The notes beneath the pieces were generated by a model. That model had not been told where the DNA came from. It saw only the letters and a program-made list of their open reading frames with translations, and did not search any database. A stretch of 64,000 nucleotides of DNA from Geothermobacter ehrlichii (GTDB lineage Bacteria; Desulfobacterota; Desulfuromonadia; Desulfuromonadales; Geothermobacteraceae). Each line of letters opens with the position of its first letter. Position 1 is the first letter of the stretch. Positions 33,604-42,679 of the stretch are shown piece after piece. The stretch spans positions 41,074 to 105,073 of the forward strand of contig NZ_VNIB01000014.1 of assembly GCF_008124615.1 (NCBI RefSeq). Direction: 5' to 3'. Position numbers and translations under genes: made by a program.

Positions 33604-34518
33604 CTACACCCTGTTCAGCCGGGAAAGATCCATGACCCCCAGCCCGCGGCGGGCGGCAGCTGCGATGAAGCCCACCTCTTCGGGCCTCAGGCCGAAGAGG
33701 GTGGCGGCCATGGCGTCGGCGGCAACGATGTCCGGCGAGGCGATGAGGGTGTTGCGCACCTCGACATCCTCCAGGCGGCCTCCCTGCGGGCCGTTGGCGA
33801 TGAGAATCCGGGTGGCGTCGACCAGGGTCAGGTCCGACTGCACCACCAGGTTGATGTCGACCAGGGCATCCTCGATGCGGCGGTGCAGAACACCGCGATT
33901 GCCGCCGATGACCCCCATGATGTTCTTCATGCCGACGGTGAGGCGGGAGATGGAATGGTGCTTGGCAACCGGCAGATTGATCAGCCGGTCGGCCTCGAGG
34001 ACCGGCCGGTAGAAGGACCAGCGGCTGAGGGCCTGCCCGCCCCGGATCTCCAAGGTTTGCCAGGCGCGACGGTCCATGTGTTCGAGACGCACCCGGCGGT
34101 CACCGATGGCGTCGATCGCTTTCTCGATGCCGCTGTTGCGGTAGCAGCGGCGCGGGTCGTTGCAGGTGCGGTCGAAGACACGGACCTGCGCCGCCCCCGC
34201 CTCGAGGCAAAGCTGCACGACGGTGCGCACCACTTCCGGATGGGTGTTGGCCGCCTGTTCCGGGGTCCGGTCCCAGCCGATGTTCGGCTTGACCACCACC
34301 GTCTCTCCCGGATGGACGAACCGCTGCATGCCGCCGAGGGCGGCCAGCGTCTGCCGCACCAGTCGGGGAATGTCCTCGCCGGTGCGCATCGCCAGCTGCG
34401 GTCCGGCATCGGCCGCCGCCACCGGCAGGGCGTCGAGATCGAGCACACCGACGACTCCGGCGGCGACCAGCGAGCCGGCCTGGAGAAATCGGCGGATGAA
34501 AGTGCGCCGGTCGAGCAT
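33604..34518 (-). CDS. DUF362 protein with Tat signal
   Basis: 304 residues from ATG 34518, with twin-Arg leader MLDRRTFIRRFLQAGSLVAA. The DUF362 core shows ETVVVKPNIGWDRTPEQAANTHPEVV, FDRTCNDPRRCYRNSGIEKAI, INLPVAKHHSISRLTVGMKNIMGVIG and VVQSDLTLVDATRILIANGP. Related proteins are thought to bind Fe-S clusters or act on them, though this member shows few cysteines. Two bases separate it from the OpuAC-like gene, so it is in one operon with it and the polyferredoxin. Confidence 0.88.
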   Translation of the reverse strand: MLDRRTFIRRFLQAGSLVAAGVVGVLDLDALPVAAADAGPQLAMRTGEDIPRLVRQTLAALGGMQRFVHPGETVVVKPNIGWDRTPEQAANTHPEVVRTVVQLCLEAGAAQVRVFDRTCNDPRRCYRNSGIEKAIDAIGDRRVRLEHMDRRAWQTLEIRGGQALSRWSFYRPVLEADRLINLPVAKHHSISRLTVGMKNIMGVIGGNRGVLHRRIEDALVDINLVVQSDLTLVDATRILIANGPQGGRLEDVEVRNTLIASPDIVAADAMAATLFGLRPEEVGFIAAAARRGLGVMDLSRLNRV

Positions 34519-34520
34519 CC

Positions 34521-35126
34521 CTAGATCAGCCTGTTGGCTTTCAGAAAGTTGCGGGCCACCTGCTCCGGCGGCCGCGATGCAGCCTCGTCTTCGAGCCGCC
34601 TGATGGTCGCCAGGTCGATGCGACCGCCGAGCTTGTTGATCAGCCGGGCCAGGGCGGGAAACTTCTTCAGGGTGTCCTTGCGCACCACCGGCGCCGCCTC
34701 GGCCGGCACATCCGCCGGGGCGACTCCGGGAGCATCGAATCCGAACGGCTTGAGCCAGATCAGGTTCAGTTCGCTGTTGTAGCTCTGTTTCACCGCCGCA
34801 TAGAGCGCCTTCGGGTCCGATATCGGATCGCGGCCGAGAATCTCCACCTGGCCTACGCCGGTATATTCGACATACATGTCGAGCTCGGCCCGCAGCAGCG
34901 CCTCGTGCAGCTGGCGGTGGGTCTTGTGCCTGACGATCTTCACCGTGGTTCCGGTGCGCTCGCTGATCAGCACCGCCAGCAGCTGGGCCAGCACCTGCTG
35001 CTGCGGCTCCTCGGTGGCACCGATGACCAGAGTCTTGCCGACACAGGCCGACGCCGGCAACACCGGAACCCAGAGAAAAACCAGAAGCAGCAGAGGCAGA
35101 AAAAACACGCGCAGCCGAATCATCAT
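34521..35126 (-). CDS. Compact OpuAC-like binding protein missing one lobe
   Basis: 201 residues with a signal peptide (MIRLRVFFLPLLLLVFLWVPVLPASAC region). Residues about 32-130 match the first half of glycine-betaine type substrate-binding proteins (LVIGATEEPQQQVLAQLLAVLI, VEYTGVGQVEIL, LIWLKPFGFD). The C-terminus matches the last segment (APVVRKDTLKKFPALARLINKLGG...PEQVARNFLKANRLI). About 80-100 residues that normally form the second lobe are absent between them. A normal family member is about 270-300 residues. It starts the operon with DUF362, polyferredoxin and DUF3047. A transport role is doubtful, as no permease or ATPase is present. Confidence 0.78.
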   Translation of the reverse strand: MMIRLRVFFLPLLLLVFLWVPVLPASACVGKTLVIGATEEPQQQVLAQLLAVLISERTGTTVKIVRHKTHRQLHEALLRAELDMYVEYTGVGQVEILGRDPISDPKALYAAVKQSYNSELNLIWLKPFGFDAPGVAPADVPAEAAPVVRKDTLKKFPALARLINKLGGRIDLATIRRLEDEAASRPPEQVARNFLKANRLI

Positions 35127-35233
35127 TCACTCACTCCCTGTCGGATCATCCGCCACCGCCGCGTCGCCGCCGGCGTTTGCGGTTCGCCTTTCGTCACGGA
35201 CAATCCACGAAAACAAGTTTCGTGCCAGACTCC

Positions 35234-35536
35234 TCAGTGGTAGTCGCCGACCGTCGCCGGGTCGTCGGCGGCGACATCCTCGACCGATCCGAAGCGCGCC
35301 TCGTAGCGGTCCAGGTTGTCCTGCAGTGCCCGCAGCAGGCGCTTGACATGCCGCGGCGAGGTGATGATCCGGGAGCGGACCTTGGCGCGCGGTGCCTGCG
35401 GCTGCACGTAGATGAAATCGAGCACGAACTCGGCGTCGGTGTGATTGACCACTGCCAGGTTGGCATAGGCTCCCTGCGCCGTCTCCTCGTCCAGCTGGAT
35501 CTCGATGCGGATTTCCCGTCGCTTTTCGTCACTCAT
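35234..35536 (-). CDS. DUF3467 protein
   Basis: 100 residues. The DUF3467 pattern is complete: GAYANLAVVNHTDAEFVLDFIYVQPQAPRAKVRSRIITSPRHVKRLLRALQDNLDRYEARFG. These small cytosolic proteins have no known function. Here it overlaps the stop of the beta-helix/propeller lipoprotein gene by 4 bp, so it is translated from the same message as a secreted protein. Confidence 0.88.
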   Translation of the reverse strand: MSDEKRREIRIEIQLDEETAQGAYANLAVVNHTDAEFVLDFIYVQPQAPRAKVRSRIITSPRHVKRLLRALQDNLDRYEARFGSVEDVAADDPATVGDYH

Positions 35537-37386
35537 GAGTGCTGTCCTGTAGTCAGTTTTTCCTGTTCTGCAAAATCAAGTCTCAGGGCGTAAATCTTCC
35601 CGTCCCGGCTGCCGAATACGAGCCGTCCCTGCAGCAGCAGGGGACGGGACTGAATGGCGTCTCCCGCGGCAAAAACGGCCAGCCGGCGACCGTCGAAACT
35701 GTTGAATATCTGCAGCCGCCCCCGGTTGTCGCCGACGAAAATCAGCCCGCGGGCTACCCGTGGCGTGGCATAGACCGGCGCCCCGACATCGATTCGCCAG
35801 AGCCGCGCCCCCGTCTCCGGGTCCAGGGCGTGCAGAGAGCCGGCGGCAGTCGCCACATAGAGCAGACCGTTTGCCGCAACCGGCGCCGCGTAGAAGGCTT
35901 CCTCGCCCAGCGGCATCCGCCAGCGGATCCGGCCGTCGTCGCCCACGGCCACCAGCTCGCCGTTGCGGGTCAGCACCGCCACACCCGTATCGAGCGCCAC
36001 CGGACTGGAGAGCAGCGGCGATGACAGGTCGAGGCTCCACAGCAGCCGGCCGTCAGGCGCGATCCGGCTGAGCCGGCCGCTGCCGGCGGCCTGGTAGATT
36101 GCCTCTTTGCGTACCAGCGGCGCGCTGCGCAGCGGCATGCCGCAGTCGACGGACCAGACCTCGCGGCCGCTGGCCGCCTCCAGGGCGTACAGCCGGCCGT
36201 TCCAGGCGGGCACCAGCAGCAGATCCCGCCAGCGCGCCACTCCCCCCTGCCGATGATCGTCATGCGGCGAGGCCGGATAGCGAAAGCTCCAGAGGCGGCG
36301 GCCCTGCGCCCTGTCCAGCGCCAGCACCTCGCGCCCCCAGGTCTGGACATAGACCCGTTCGTCATCGACGGCGACCGCAGCGTCGGCGACCTCGCCCAGC
36401 TCGGCCGTCCAGCTCACGGTGCCGTCTGCCGTCAGGGCGCGAAGCCGACCGTCCCAGCCTGGCAGAAACAGGGTCTCTTCCGCCGCCACCGGGTCTGCGT
36501 CAACATAGCCGCCGGTCGCCAGCGACCAGTCTTCGCCGATGTCCGGCCGCGGATCCGGCCCGGCGGGAACCTGCCAGGTCGGCGCGGCCTCGGCGCTCAG
36601 CAGGCCGCTGGCCGGATCCTCGCCCCGGTCATGCAGCAGCCGGTCGAGTTCATCACCGCCGGAAAACCAGTTGCGGCCCAGATGAATCTCACCGCTGAAG
36701 AAATCGCCGAGACGGACGTGGGTGTCATTACCGAGAAAATTGTTGCCCGCGACCGTCAGCGGCCGGTCGGTTTCGAAAATGAACAGGCCGGCGTGATTGC
36801 CGATGAACAGATTGCCGTCGAGGATGACCTGGCTGTTGCGAAAGTTGATTCCCTTGCCGCTGTTGTGCAGCACCAGGCTGTTGCGCACCGTGTAGCGCCC
36901 CTGGCCAAAGCGGGTGCCGTCAATATTGTCCCGCAGAACGCTGTCCGCCACCTCGCCCCGGCTGAAATGGGCGTGCAGGCCATGGGCCGAATCGCGGATC
37001 TCGCACCAGCGCAGTTCGATGCGGCGCGAAAAATCGACCTTCAGCTCCAGCCAGTCGCCGGGCCGCGGCCGGTCGGCGGCGCTGCGCAGGCGGATCGGCG
37101 CCAGGGGCGTACCTACGGCGACCAGGTCGCCACGCTCGATCTCGATGGCGGCATCGCCGAGGCCGTCCCGGTCGGCGTCGATCCGTTCGAACCGCACCTC
37201 GGTGCCCGGCAGCAGGGTCAGGGAAGCGCCGTTGACCAGCCGCACCTTTCCCCGGATCCGCACCTGGCCGCTCCAGGTCTGGTCCCGGGTGAAGGTCGCA
37301 TCGCCCAGAACCAGCTCCGCCGCCGGCCGGGGCGCGACGCAGCCGGCCAGCCAGAGGGCCAGCAGCAGAACCAGTCCCCTTACCAC
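35533..37386 (-). CDS. Lipoprotein joining a right-handed beta-helix to a PQQ-type beta-propeller
   Basis: 617 residues. Lipobox signal (LLLALWLAGC). Residues about 25-240 are right-handed parallel beta-helix (Pbl/NosD-like): TVRNSLVLHNSGKGINFRNSQVILDGNLFIGNHAGLFIFETDRPLTVAGNNFLGN. Residues about 285-600 are PQQ-like/YVTN propeller blades with recurring LFLPGWDGRLRAL, VYVQTWGREVLAL, LLVPAWNGRLYAL, LYVATAAGSLHAL and KIYALRLD. No enzymatic PQQ residues can be confirmed. It is likely a cell-surface or outer-membrane scaffold that binds carbohydrate or protein. It overlaps the next lipoprotein gene by 7 bp. Confidence 0.82.
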   Translation of the reverse strand: MVRGLVLLLALWLAGCVAPRPAAELVLGDATFTRDQTWSGQVRIRGKVRLVNGASLTLLPGTEVRFERIDADRDGLGDAAIEIERGDLVAVGTPLAPIRLRSAADRPRPGDWLELKVDFSRRIELRWCEIRDSAHGLHAHFSRGEVADSVLRDNIDGTRFGQGRYTVRNSLVLHNSGKGINFRNSQVILDGNLFIGNHAGLFIFETDRPLTVAGNNFLGNDTHVRLGDFFSGEIHLGRNWFSGGDELDRLLHDRGEDPASGLLSAEAAPTWQVPAGPDPRPDIGEDWSLATGGYVDADPVAAEETLFLPGWDGRLRALTADGTVSWTAELGEVADAAVAVDDERVYVQTWGREVLALDRAQGRRLWSFRYPASPHDDHRQGGVARWRDLLLVPAWNGRLYALEAASGREVWSVDCGMPLRSAPLVRKEAIYQAAGSGRLSRIAPDGRLLWSLDLSSPLLSSPVALDTGVAVLTRNGELVAVGDDGRIRWRMPLGEEAFYAAPVAANGLLYVATAAGSLHALDPETGARLWRIDVGAPVYATPRVARGLIFVGDNRGRLQIFNSFDGRRLAVFAAGDAIQSRPLLLQGRLVFGSRDGKIYALRLDFAEQEKLTTGQHS

Positions 37387-38429
37387 ATCTCCTCCACCAC
37401 GATCTGCAGGCCGCGCAGCGTCTCCCCCGTCTTCAGGCGCACCGAGTGGTCGTCGCTGCCGTTGTAGGTGCCGTACAGATCGCCGGGACCCGGAGCGCCA
37501 CCGAGGGTGTTGCGGGCGCCGAGATAGTAGGTGCCGCCCGCTGGCAGCAGCAGCTGCCAGCGGCCGTCGGCACCGGTCGGCTCGGAGACAAGGTCGGGGC
37601 GGTTGAGCATCTGCGCATCGCTGTAGAGCACCGCGCGCACGCCGGCGACCGGCTTGCCCGAGGCGTCGCGGATGGTCCCCGCCAGCAGCGTGCAGCCGGC
37701 GGTCAGCTTCATCTGCCGAACGCTCTTTTCCGGAACCCGGAACATGGGGATCACAAGCCGGCGGACCTTCCCTTCCCCGAGCCGCAGCGGATTGCCCGGC
37801 CAGTAGCCTATCCAGTCGCCGGCGCCAAGCGGGCCGACCTGCTGCCCGTTCGCCCGCTTGCGGGCCAGCAGGTAGTAGGTGCCGGCCGGCAGGGACGCCT
37901 CGACCAGGCCTTCGGCATCCGAGGGACCGGCCATGACGTAGCCCATCCCCTTCAGGTCGCTGGTCAGGTCGAGGTAGACGTAGAGGGTGGCGTCCGGCAG
38001 CGGCCTGCCGTCGGCCAGCAGCTGTACCTGCACGCCATGGTCGACAAAGGGCTGCGGAAGATCGGCGGCGCGCTGCTCACTGCGCACCAGGCCCAGGTTC
38101 AGGTCGGTCACCGGCGTCTCGCCAATGGTGACGGGATTGCGCCCGTAGTAGGTGAACAGGTTCTTCCCCCGCGCCAGCAGAAAGTAGCGGCCAGGCGGCA
38201 GCTGCAGGCCGAAACGCCCGTCGGCGTCACTGGGGACCGAGACGTACGGCGCCGCTCCGGCAAGGGTGGTGGCGGCGCGCGGATAGGCGAAGACCCGGAT
38301 GCCGGCCACCGGCTGGCCGTCGAGCATGGTTCGTCCGGCCAGATTGGGGCGGCGCGGTCCGCCCAGACCGACGCAGGCGGCCAACAACGGCAACAGGACG
38401 AGCGATAGCCAGAAGCGAATGGGGGTCAC
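37380..38429 (-). CDS. Carboxypeptidase-regulatory-like domain lipoprotein
   Basis: 349 residues with a lipobox (LLPLLAACVG). It has three carboxypeptidase-regulatory or Ig-like repeats (about 30-110, 130-215, 250-345), each ending in a motif like RFGLQLPPGRYFLLARGKN, LVEASLPAGTYYLLARKR and RWQLLLPAGGTYYLGARN. Such domains usually sit on surface or outer-membrane proteins. The start of the beta-helix/propeller lipoprotein lies inside its last codons (7-bp overlap), so the two are co-produced and probably assemble together. Confidence 0.83.
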   Translation of the reverse strand: MTPIRFWLSLVLLPLLAACVGLGGPRRPNLAGRTMLDGQPVAGIRVFAYPRAATTLAGAAPYVSVPSDADGRFGLQLPPGRYFLLARGKNLFTYYGRNPVTIGETPVTDLNLGLVRSEQRAADLPQPFVDHGVQVQLLADGRPLPDATLYVYLDLTSDLKGMGYVMAGPSDAEGLVEASLPAGTYYLLARKRANGQQVGPLGAGDWIGYWPGNPLRLGEGKVRRLVIPMFRVPEKSVRQMKLTAGCTLLAGTIRDASGKPVAGVRAVLYSDAQMLNRPDLVSEPTGADGRWQLLLPAGGTYYLGARNTLGGAPGPGDLYGTYNGSDDHSVRLKTGETLRGLQIVVEEMW

Positions 38430-38487
38430 AGGACACTCCTTCGGCAGAAAGCCGTCTGTCAGAACAATCCGGGACGACGGAACTCCA

Positions 38488-39444
38488 TCAGCCCGCCAGC
38501 CCGAGCAGCAGACCCAGCAGCACGCAGACGGTCAGGCTGACCACCAGAAAAAGGGTCAGCACCCGGCGGCGGAAAATGCCGGCCAGAGCCGCCATGGCCG
38601 GCAGGCTCGAAACCGGTCCGGCCAGCAGCAGGGTGTAGGCGGCGGCGCTGTCCATGCCGCGGTCGAGCAGGCCGGCCAGGATCGGAATCACCGGTATCTG
38701 GTTGGCCGGCAGCGGCAGGCCGACAAAAGCCGCGACCAGCGGCGACCAGACGCTGTCATGCCCCAGCGGCCCGGCGATCCAGGCCGTCGGCACCAGGGTC
38801 ACCAGCACTCCCTCAAGCAAAATGGCCAGCAGCAGGTAGCGGCCGGTCAGCGAGGCCGCATCCAGACTCCGGTCGAAGATGAAGCGCAGCCGGCTGTCAC
38901 GCGGCACCACCTGCATACTGCGCACGCGGATGCCGGCGGCGGCGCCGATTTCGCTGGCCGGCGCCAGGCTGCCGTCCTCCCGGTAGACCGGCCGCAGCTT
39001 CAGTTCGTCCTCGCCGAGCCAGCCCTTCTTCTGCGCCAGCAGGGTGGCCAGACCGACGGCCAGACCGAGGACGCCGGATCCGACCAGTTTCAGCACCGCC
39101 CAGTCGCCGCCCAGGCCGCGCCAGGTCAGCAGCAGAGCGTCCGGACCCATGGTCGGCGAGGTGGCGAGAATGGCGAGCAGCGGCGGCAGCGGCGTGCCGA
39201 TCATCGCCAGGGAGATGACTACCGGCAGGATGCCGCAGGCGCACAGGGGTGACACCATGCCGACAGCGATGGCGATGAAAATGCCGATCACGCCGCTGCG
39301 GCGTACGGCGTCGCGGATCCGCAGGTCGAGCTTGTAGCCCTTGATCAGGCCGACCAGCAGCACCGACAGCAGAAAGATCCACCACATGCGACCGATCTCG
39401 GTCAGCACCACGTCGGCGAAACGGGCCCACAGCGACTCAGGCAC
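38488..39444 (-). CDS. Permease (YraQ/DUF318 family)
   Basis: 318 residues with about eight hydrophobic helices and the family motifs SPLCACGILPVVISLAMIGTPLPPLLAILATSP and LPLPANQIPVIPILAGLLDRG. The CAC in the first repeat is typical of PF03773 permeases, which have been linked to metal or arsenic/selenium export without firm proof. It starts 8 bp inside the FmdE-like gene end, so the two are coupled, and it ends 59 bp before the lipoprotein gene downstream. Confidence 0.85.
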   Translation of the reverse strand: MPESLWARFADVVLTEIGRMWWIFLLSVLLVGLIKGYKLDLRIRDAVRRSGVIGIFIAIAVGMVSPLCACGILPVVISLAMIGTPLPPLLAILATSPTMGPDALLLTWRGLGGDWAVLKLVGSGVLGLAVGLATLLAQKKGWLGEDELKLRPVYREDGSLAPASEIGAAAGIRVRSMQVVPRDSRLRFIFDRSLDAASLTGRYLLLAILLEGVLVTLVPTAWIAGPLGHDSVWSPLVAAFVGLPLPANQIPVIPILAGLLDRGMDSAAAYTLLLAGPVSSLPAMAALAGIFRRRVLTLFLVVSLTVCVLLGLLLGLAG

Positions 39445-39919
39445 CCTCGTCCTCCCGCCAGAAGCTCACCAGTTCCTCGTCCGGAGCCTGCCAGAGCCGC
39501 GGCAGCAGTTCGTCGAGATAGGCCTCGCGCCGGGCCTGCCGCTGCCGACGTTCCTCATCGTCGAGATCGTCCCAGCCAGCCTCGATCTCGTAGCCGAAAC
39601 GCCGGTACTCCCCGGCCAGCTGCATCGCCGCCTGCGTCAGCTCGACCTCGACGGCGAGCCAGCCGCGCTCAAGGCGCAGGGCGTGCCGCCCCTCGGGACG
39701 GATCTCCAGGGTGCCGTCCGCCTCGCTCAGCCCGGTCACTTCCGCCACCCCGTCGATGGCGCAGGTGCGGGTGAAATACCGGCCACGCAGCTCTTCGCCG
39801 TTCTCTTCCAGCGCCGCCAGGGCGACCATCGCCAACCGGGCACCAAGCGTGCTCATCGGGCAGCGATGCCCGTGCCGGGCGTAGAGCCGGGCGTAGATGT
39901 CGGGAATGGAAACTGCCAT
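39437..39919 (-). CDS. FmdE-like protein
   Basis: 160 residues. Resembles the FmdE domain of formylmethanofuran dehydrogenase subunit E (HGHRCPMSTLGARLAMVALAAL, FTRTCAIDGVAEVTGLSEADGTLEI), where Cys and His residues bind a metal. In non-methanogens such proteins are thought to bind metals or molybdopterin-type cofactors; none is proven. The C-terminal half is Arg/Glu-rich and helical. It is directly coupled to the permease downstream, a pairing I cannot explain from known pathways. Confidence 0.75.
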   Translation of the reverse strand: MAVSIPDIYARLYARHGHRCPMSTLGARLAMVALAALEENGEELRGRYFTRTCAIDGVAEVTGLSEADGTLEIRPEGRHALRLERGWLAVEVELTQAAMQLAGEYRRFGYEIEAGWDDLDDEERRQRQARREAYLDELLPRLWQAPDEELVSFWREDEGA

Positions 39920-40087
39920 CTTCTGCCTGTGAACCTCGGTTTCGCCCCGTCAAGCCATCCAGAAGACAAGGAGTTTTCGTCAGCCCGAGGCGCCAGAACC
40001 GCTTCCCGCGGAGGCATAGCCCCAGTACGTCGCACAAGGGAATCGGCCCGACAACTCGAAAGCTGACGAAAAAGAACCGCCCCCCCT

Positions 40088-40969
40088 TCAGAACTCGTAA
40101 TGATGCGGACAGTCGGTCTCCCGAATCTCCCAGTACTTTTTTACCATGTCGGGCGTCAGGAAGGGGCGCACCTCTCTCAAGGCCTGCCGAAAATGCTCGG
40201 CGGTCACCTGCTCCTGGTCGGCCTTGATGGCATTGACCGTCGCCCGCTTGCACAGGCTTTCGATATCCCAGCCGACAAATCCCTCGGCCGCCTCGGCGAT
40301 GGCCCGCCGATCGATGCCGGGGGCGAGGTTCGGCATCCGGTCCATGTAGATGTCGAGCATGCCGAGCCGGTCTTCGAGTTCCGGCGGATGGACGAAAACC
40401 TTGCGGTTGAAGCGTTTCTTCTCTTTGATCAGGGCCTGGTCGACGGTGTCGATGCGGTAGCAGGAACCGAGCAGCCTGACTTCGGGATGCCGGTTGATCC
40501 GGTCTACCTGCTCAATGAAGAGCCGGGTCAGCTCGCGGTCGGCGAAGGTCGGCGGCACCGCCCGCCGGTTGCCGGGGCTCCATTCGTAGTCGCAGCCGGC
40601 CCGCGGCGCCAGCCATTCGCAGTCGGAGACGAACAGGATGCAGGGCGCCTCGTGCAGGGCGGTGTCGAAGGCCTCCTGCAGCTCAGCGTGCTTGCCGAGC
40701 ATCTCCTGCCCCGACACGTAGACGAAGGAGACGCCGGCCTCGCTGGCGCAGGCCTCCGCCAGCATGGTGATGCCGGTTCCCAGCGGTCCCCACATCATCA
40801 CCCCCGCCGGCAGGCCGAGATTGTGCCGGGCGATCAGCTCCGGTTTCTGCAGCGGCAGGCAGACCATTTCCTTCAGGGTCTGCTTGACGTCGGCGTAGCC
40901 GCCGATGTCGTCCCAGGTCAGTTGCGGATCCCGCGCTTCGTAGAAGATATTCTGCAGTTTGCGATGCAT
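40088..40969 (-). CDS. AAA-family protein with degenerate nucleotide-binding motifs (pseudo-ATPase)
   Basis: 293 residues of clear FtsH/26S-type AAA domain (WDDIGGYADVKQTLKEMVCLPLQ, then GFVGWDIESLCKRATVNAI). The Walker A reads GPLGTGITML (61-70), with Ile67 where Lys is expected. Walker B reads ILFVSDCE (111-118) instead of hhhhDE, and the sensor-1 region is GSCYRID. The usual RPGRFDR end is KEKKRFNRK. It is therefore unlikely to hydrolyse ATP in the ordinary way. It stands alone, divergent from glpK, with no protease domain and no second AAA protein nearby. Confidence 0.85.
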   Translation of the reverse strand: MHRKLQNIFYEARDPQLTWDDIGGYADVKQTLKEMVCLPLQKPELIARHNLGLPAGVMMWGPLGTGITMLAEACASEAGVSFVYVSGQEMLGKHAELQEAFDTALHEAPCILFVSDCEWLAPRAGCDYEWSPGNRRAVPPTFADRELTRLFIEQVDRINRHPEVRLLGSCYRIDTVDQALIKEKKRFNRKVFVHPPELEDRLGMLDIYMDRMPNLAPGIDRRAIAEAAEGFVGWDIESLCKRATVNAIKADQEQVTAEHFRQALREVRPFLTPDMVKKYWEIRETDCPHHYEF

Positions 40970-41178
40970 CAGCTATCCACCTTCGTCGTTGAGTCCGGAG
41001 CGTCCGGCGCCGTAAGCACAAGCAACTGCCGTGCCACACGCGCCCCATCATAGCACCGCACGCCCGAACGGCCAACCGCGCCGACGTCCCGCCGACCGTC
41101 CATGCGGCGCACCAAATCGCCGAGGGCCCTGCTATACTTGGAAAAATCGTTCAACCGACCGCCGGCAAGGAGGCCGCC

Positions 41179-42657
41179 ATGGGCAAGCTGATTCTCGCCA
41201 TCGACCAGGGAACGACCGGCACCACCGCCCTGCTGGTCGACGGCGACCTGCACATTCGCGACCGCGTCAATGTCGAATTCCCCCAGCACTTCCCGCAACC
41301 GGGCCGGGTCGAACACGACCCGGAGGAGATCTGGACCTCGGTCCGGGCCGCGGTGACCGGGCTGCTCGAACGCGCCGACTGCCGGGCGACCGACATCGCC
41401 GCCATCGGCATCACCAACCAGCGGGAGACGGTACTCATCTGGGAACGGGAAAGCGGCCGTCCCTGCGGCAACGCCATCGTCTGGCAGGACCGCCGCACTG
41501 CCGACATCTGTGACGAACTGAAGGCGCGTGGCCTCGAACCCCTCTTCCGCCAACGCACCGGGCTGGTCTTCGACCCCTACTTTTCCGGCACCAAGCTGAC
41601 CTGGATGCTGCGACAGAGCCCGGAACTCGCCGAACGGGCCGCTGACGGCAGCCTGGCCTGCGGCACCATCGACAGCTTTCTCGTCTGGCGGCTGACCGGC
41701 GGGCGGGCGCATGTGACCGACGTCTCCAACGCTTCCCGCACCCTGCTGCTCAACCTGGAAAGCCTCGACTGGGACATGGAGTTGGCCGACCGGCTCGGGA
41801 TTCCGCTCGCCCTGCTCCCGGAAGTGCGACCGAGTTCACAGGTCTATGGCACCACCTGTGGGCTCGACTTTCTGCCCGACGGCATCCCGGTGGCGGGGAT
41901 GGCCGGCGACCAGCAGGCAGCCCTGTTCGGCCAGGCCTGCTTCGAGCCGGGGGACGGCAAATGCACCTACGGCACCGGCGCCTTCCTGCTGGTCAACACC
42001 GGCGACCGCCCGGTCACCAGCGGCAGCGGCCTGCTTACCACCGTCGCCTGGCAAATCGACGGCCAGACCTGCTACGCCCTGGAAGGGAGCGCCTTCATCG
42101 CCGGTGCCGCCGTCCAGTGGCTGCGTGACGGACTGGGGCTGATCGAAAGTTCCGCCGACATCGAAGCTCTGGCAAGACAGGTGCCCGACAGCGGCGGCGT
42201 GGTCTTCGTCCCCGCCCTGACCGGTCTCGGCGCCCCCCACTGGCGGCCGGAGGCGCGCGGCGGCATCTTCGGCCTGACCCGCGGCACCACCCGGGCGCAC
42301 CTGGCCCGGGCTACCCTGGACGGAATCGCGCTGCAGATCTACGAACTGGCGGCGGCCATGGCCGAGGATCTGGGAGAACCGCTGGGCGAATTCAGGGTCG
42401 ACGGCGGCGCGGCCGCCAACGACCTGCTGATGCAGCTGCAGGCAGACCTGCTACGGACCGATGTCGTACGGCCGGAAACGATCGAAACAACCGCCCTGGG
42501 CGCCGCCCTGCTGGCGGGGCTGGCGACGGGCGTCTGGCAGGGGACGGAACAGATCCGGCAGGCATGGCGGGAAGAACGCCGCTTCCGGCCGCAGATGGAG
42601 GATGCCGACCGGCAGCGGATGCTCGCCGGCTGGCGACGGGCGGTCGGCCGCGTCTGA
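41179..42657 (+). CDS. glpK: Glycerol kinase
   Basis: 492 residues. Phosphorylates glycerol with ATP. FGGY family signatures: [82 protein letters not shown] and [22 protein letters not shown]. Length and residues are standard. The start ATG 41179 follows AAGGAGG. No glpF or glpD is adjacent, so it is an isolated locus. The following small gene is convergent. Confidence 0.95.
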   Translation: MGKLILAIDQGTTGTTALLVDGDLHIRDRVNVEFPQHFPQPGRVEHDPEEIWTSVRAAVTGLLERADCRATDIAAIGITNQRETVLIWERESGRPCGNAIVWQDRRTADICDELKARGLEPLFRQRTGLVFDPYFSGTKLTWMLRQSPELAERAADGSLACGTIDSFLVWRLTGGRAHVTDVSNASRTLLLNLESLDWDMELADRLGIPLALLPEVRPSSQVYGTTCGLDFLPDGIPVAGMAGDQQAALFGQACFEPGDGKCTYGTGAFLLVNTGDRPVTSGSGLLTTVAWQIDGQTCYALEGSAFIAGAAVQWLRDGLGLIESSADIEALARQVPDSGGVVFVPALTGLGAPHWRPEARGGIFGLTRGTTRAHLARATLDGIALQIYELAAAMAEDLGEPLGEFRVDGGAAANDLLMQLQADLLRTDVVRPETIETTALGAALLAGLATGVWQGTEQIRQAWREERRFRPQMEDADRQRMLAGWRRAVGRV

Positions 42658-42679
42658 GAACCTGTCGGCCCGAGCGTCC

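Noticed and set aside
33604..35130. A 508-codon minus-strand frame beginning upstream of DUF362
   Set aside because: The first 200 codons overlap the OpuAC-like gene in another frame and are not protein-like. DUF362 starts at 34518 with a Tat leader.
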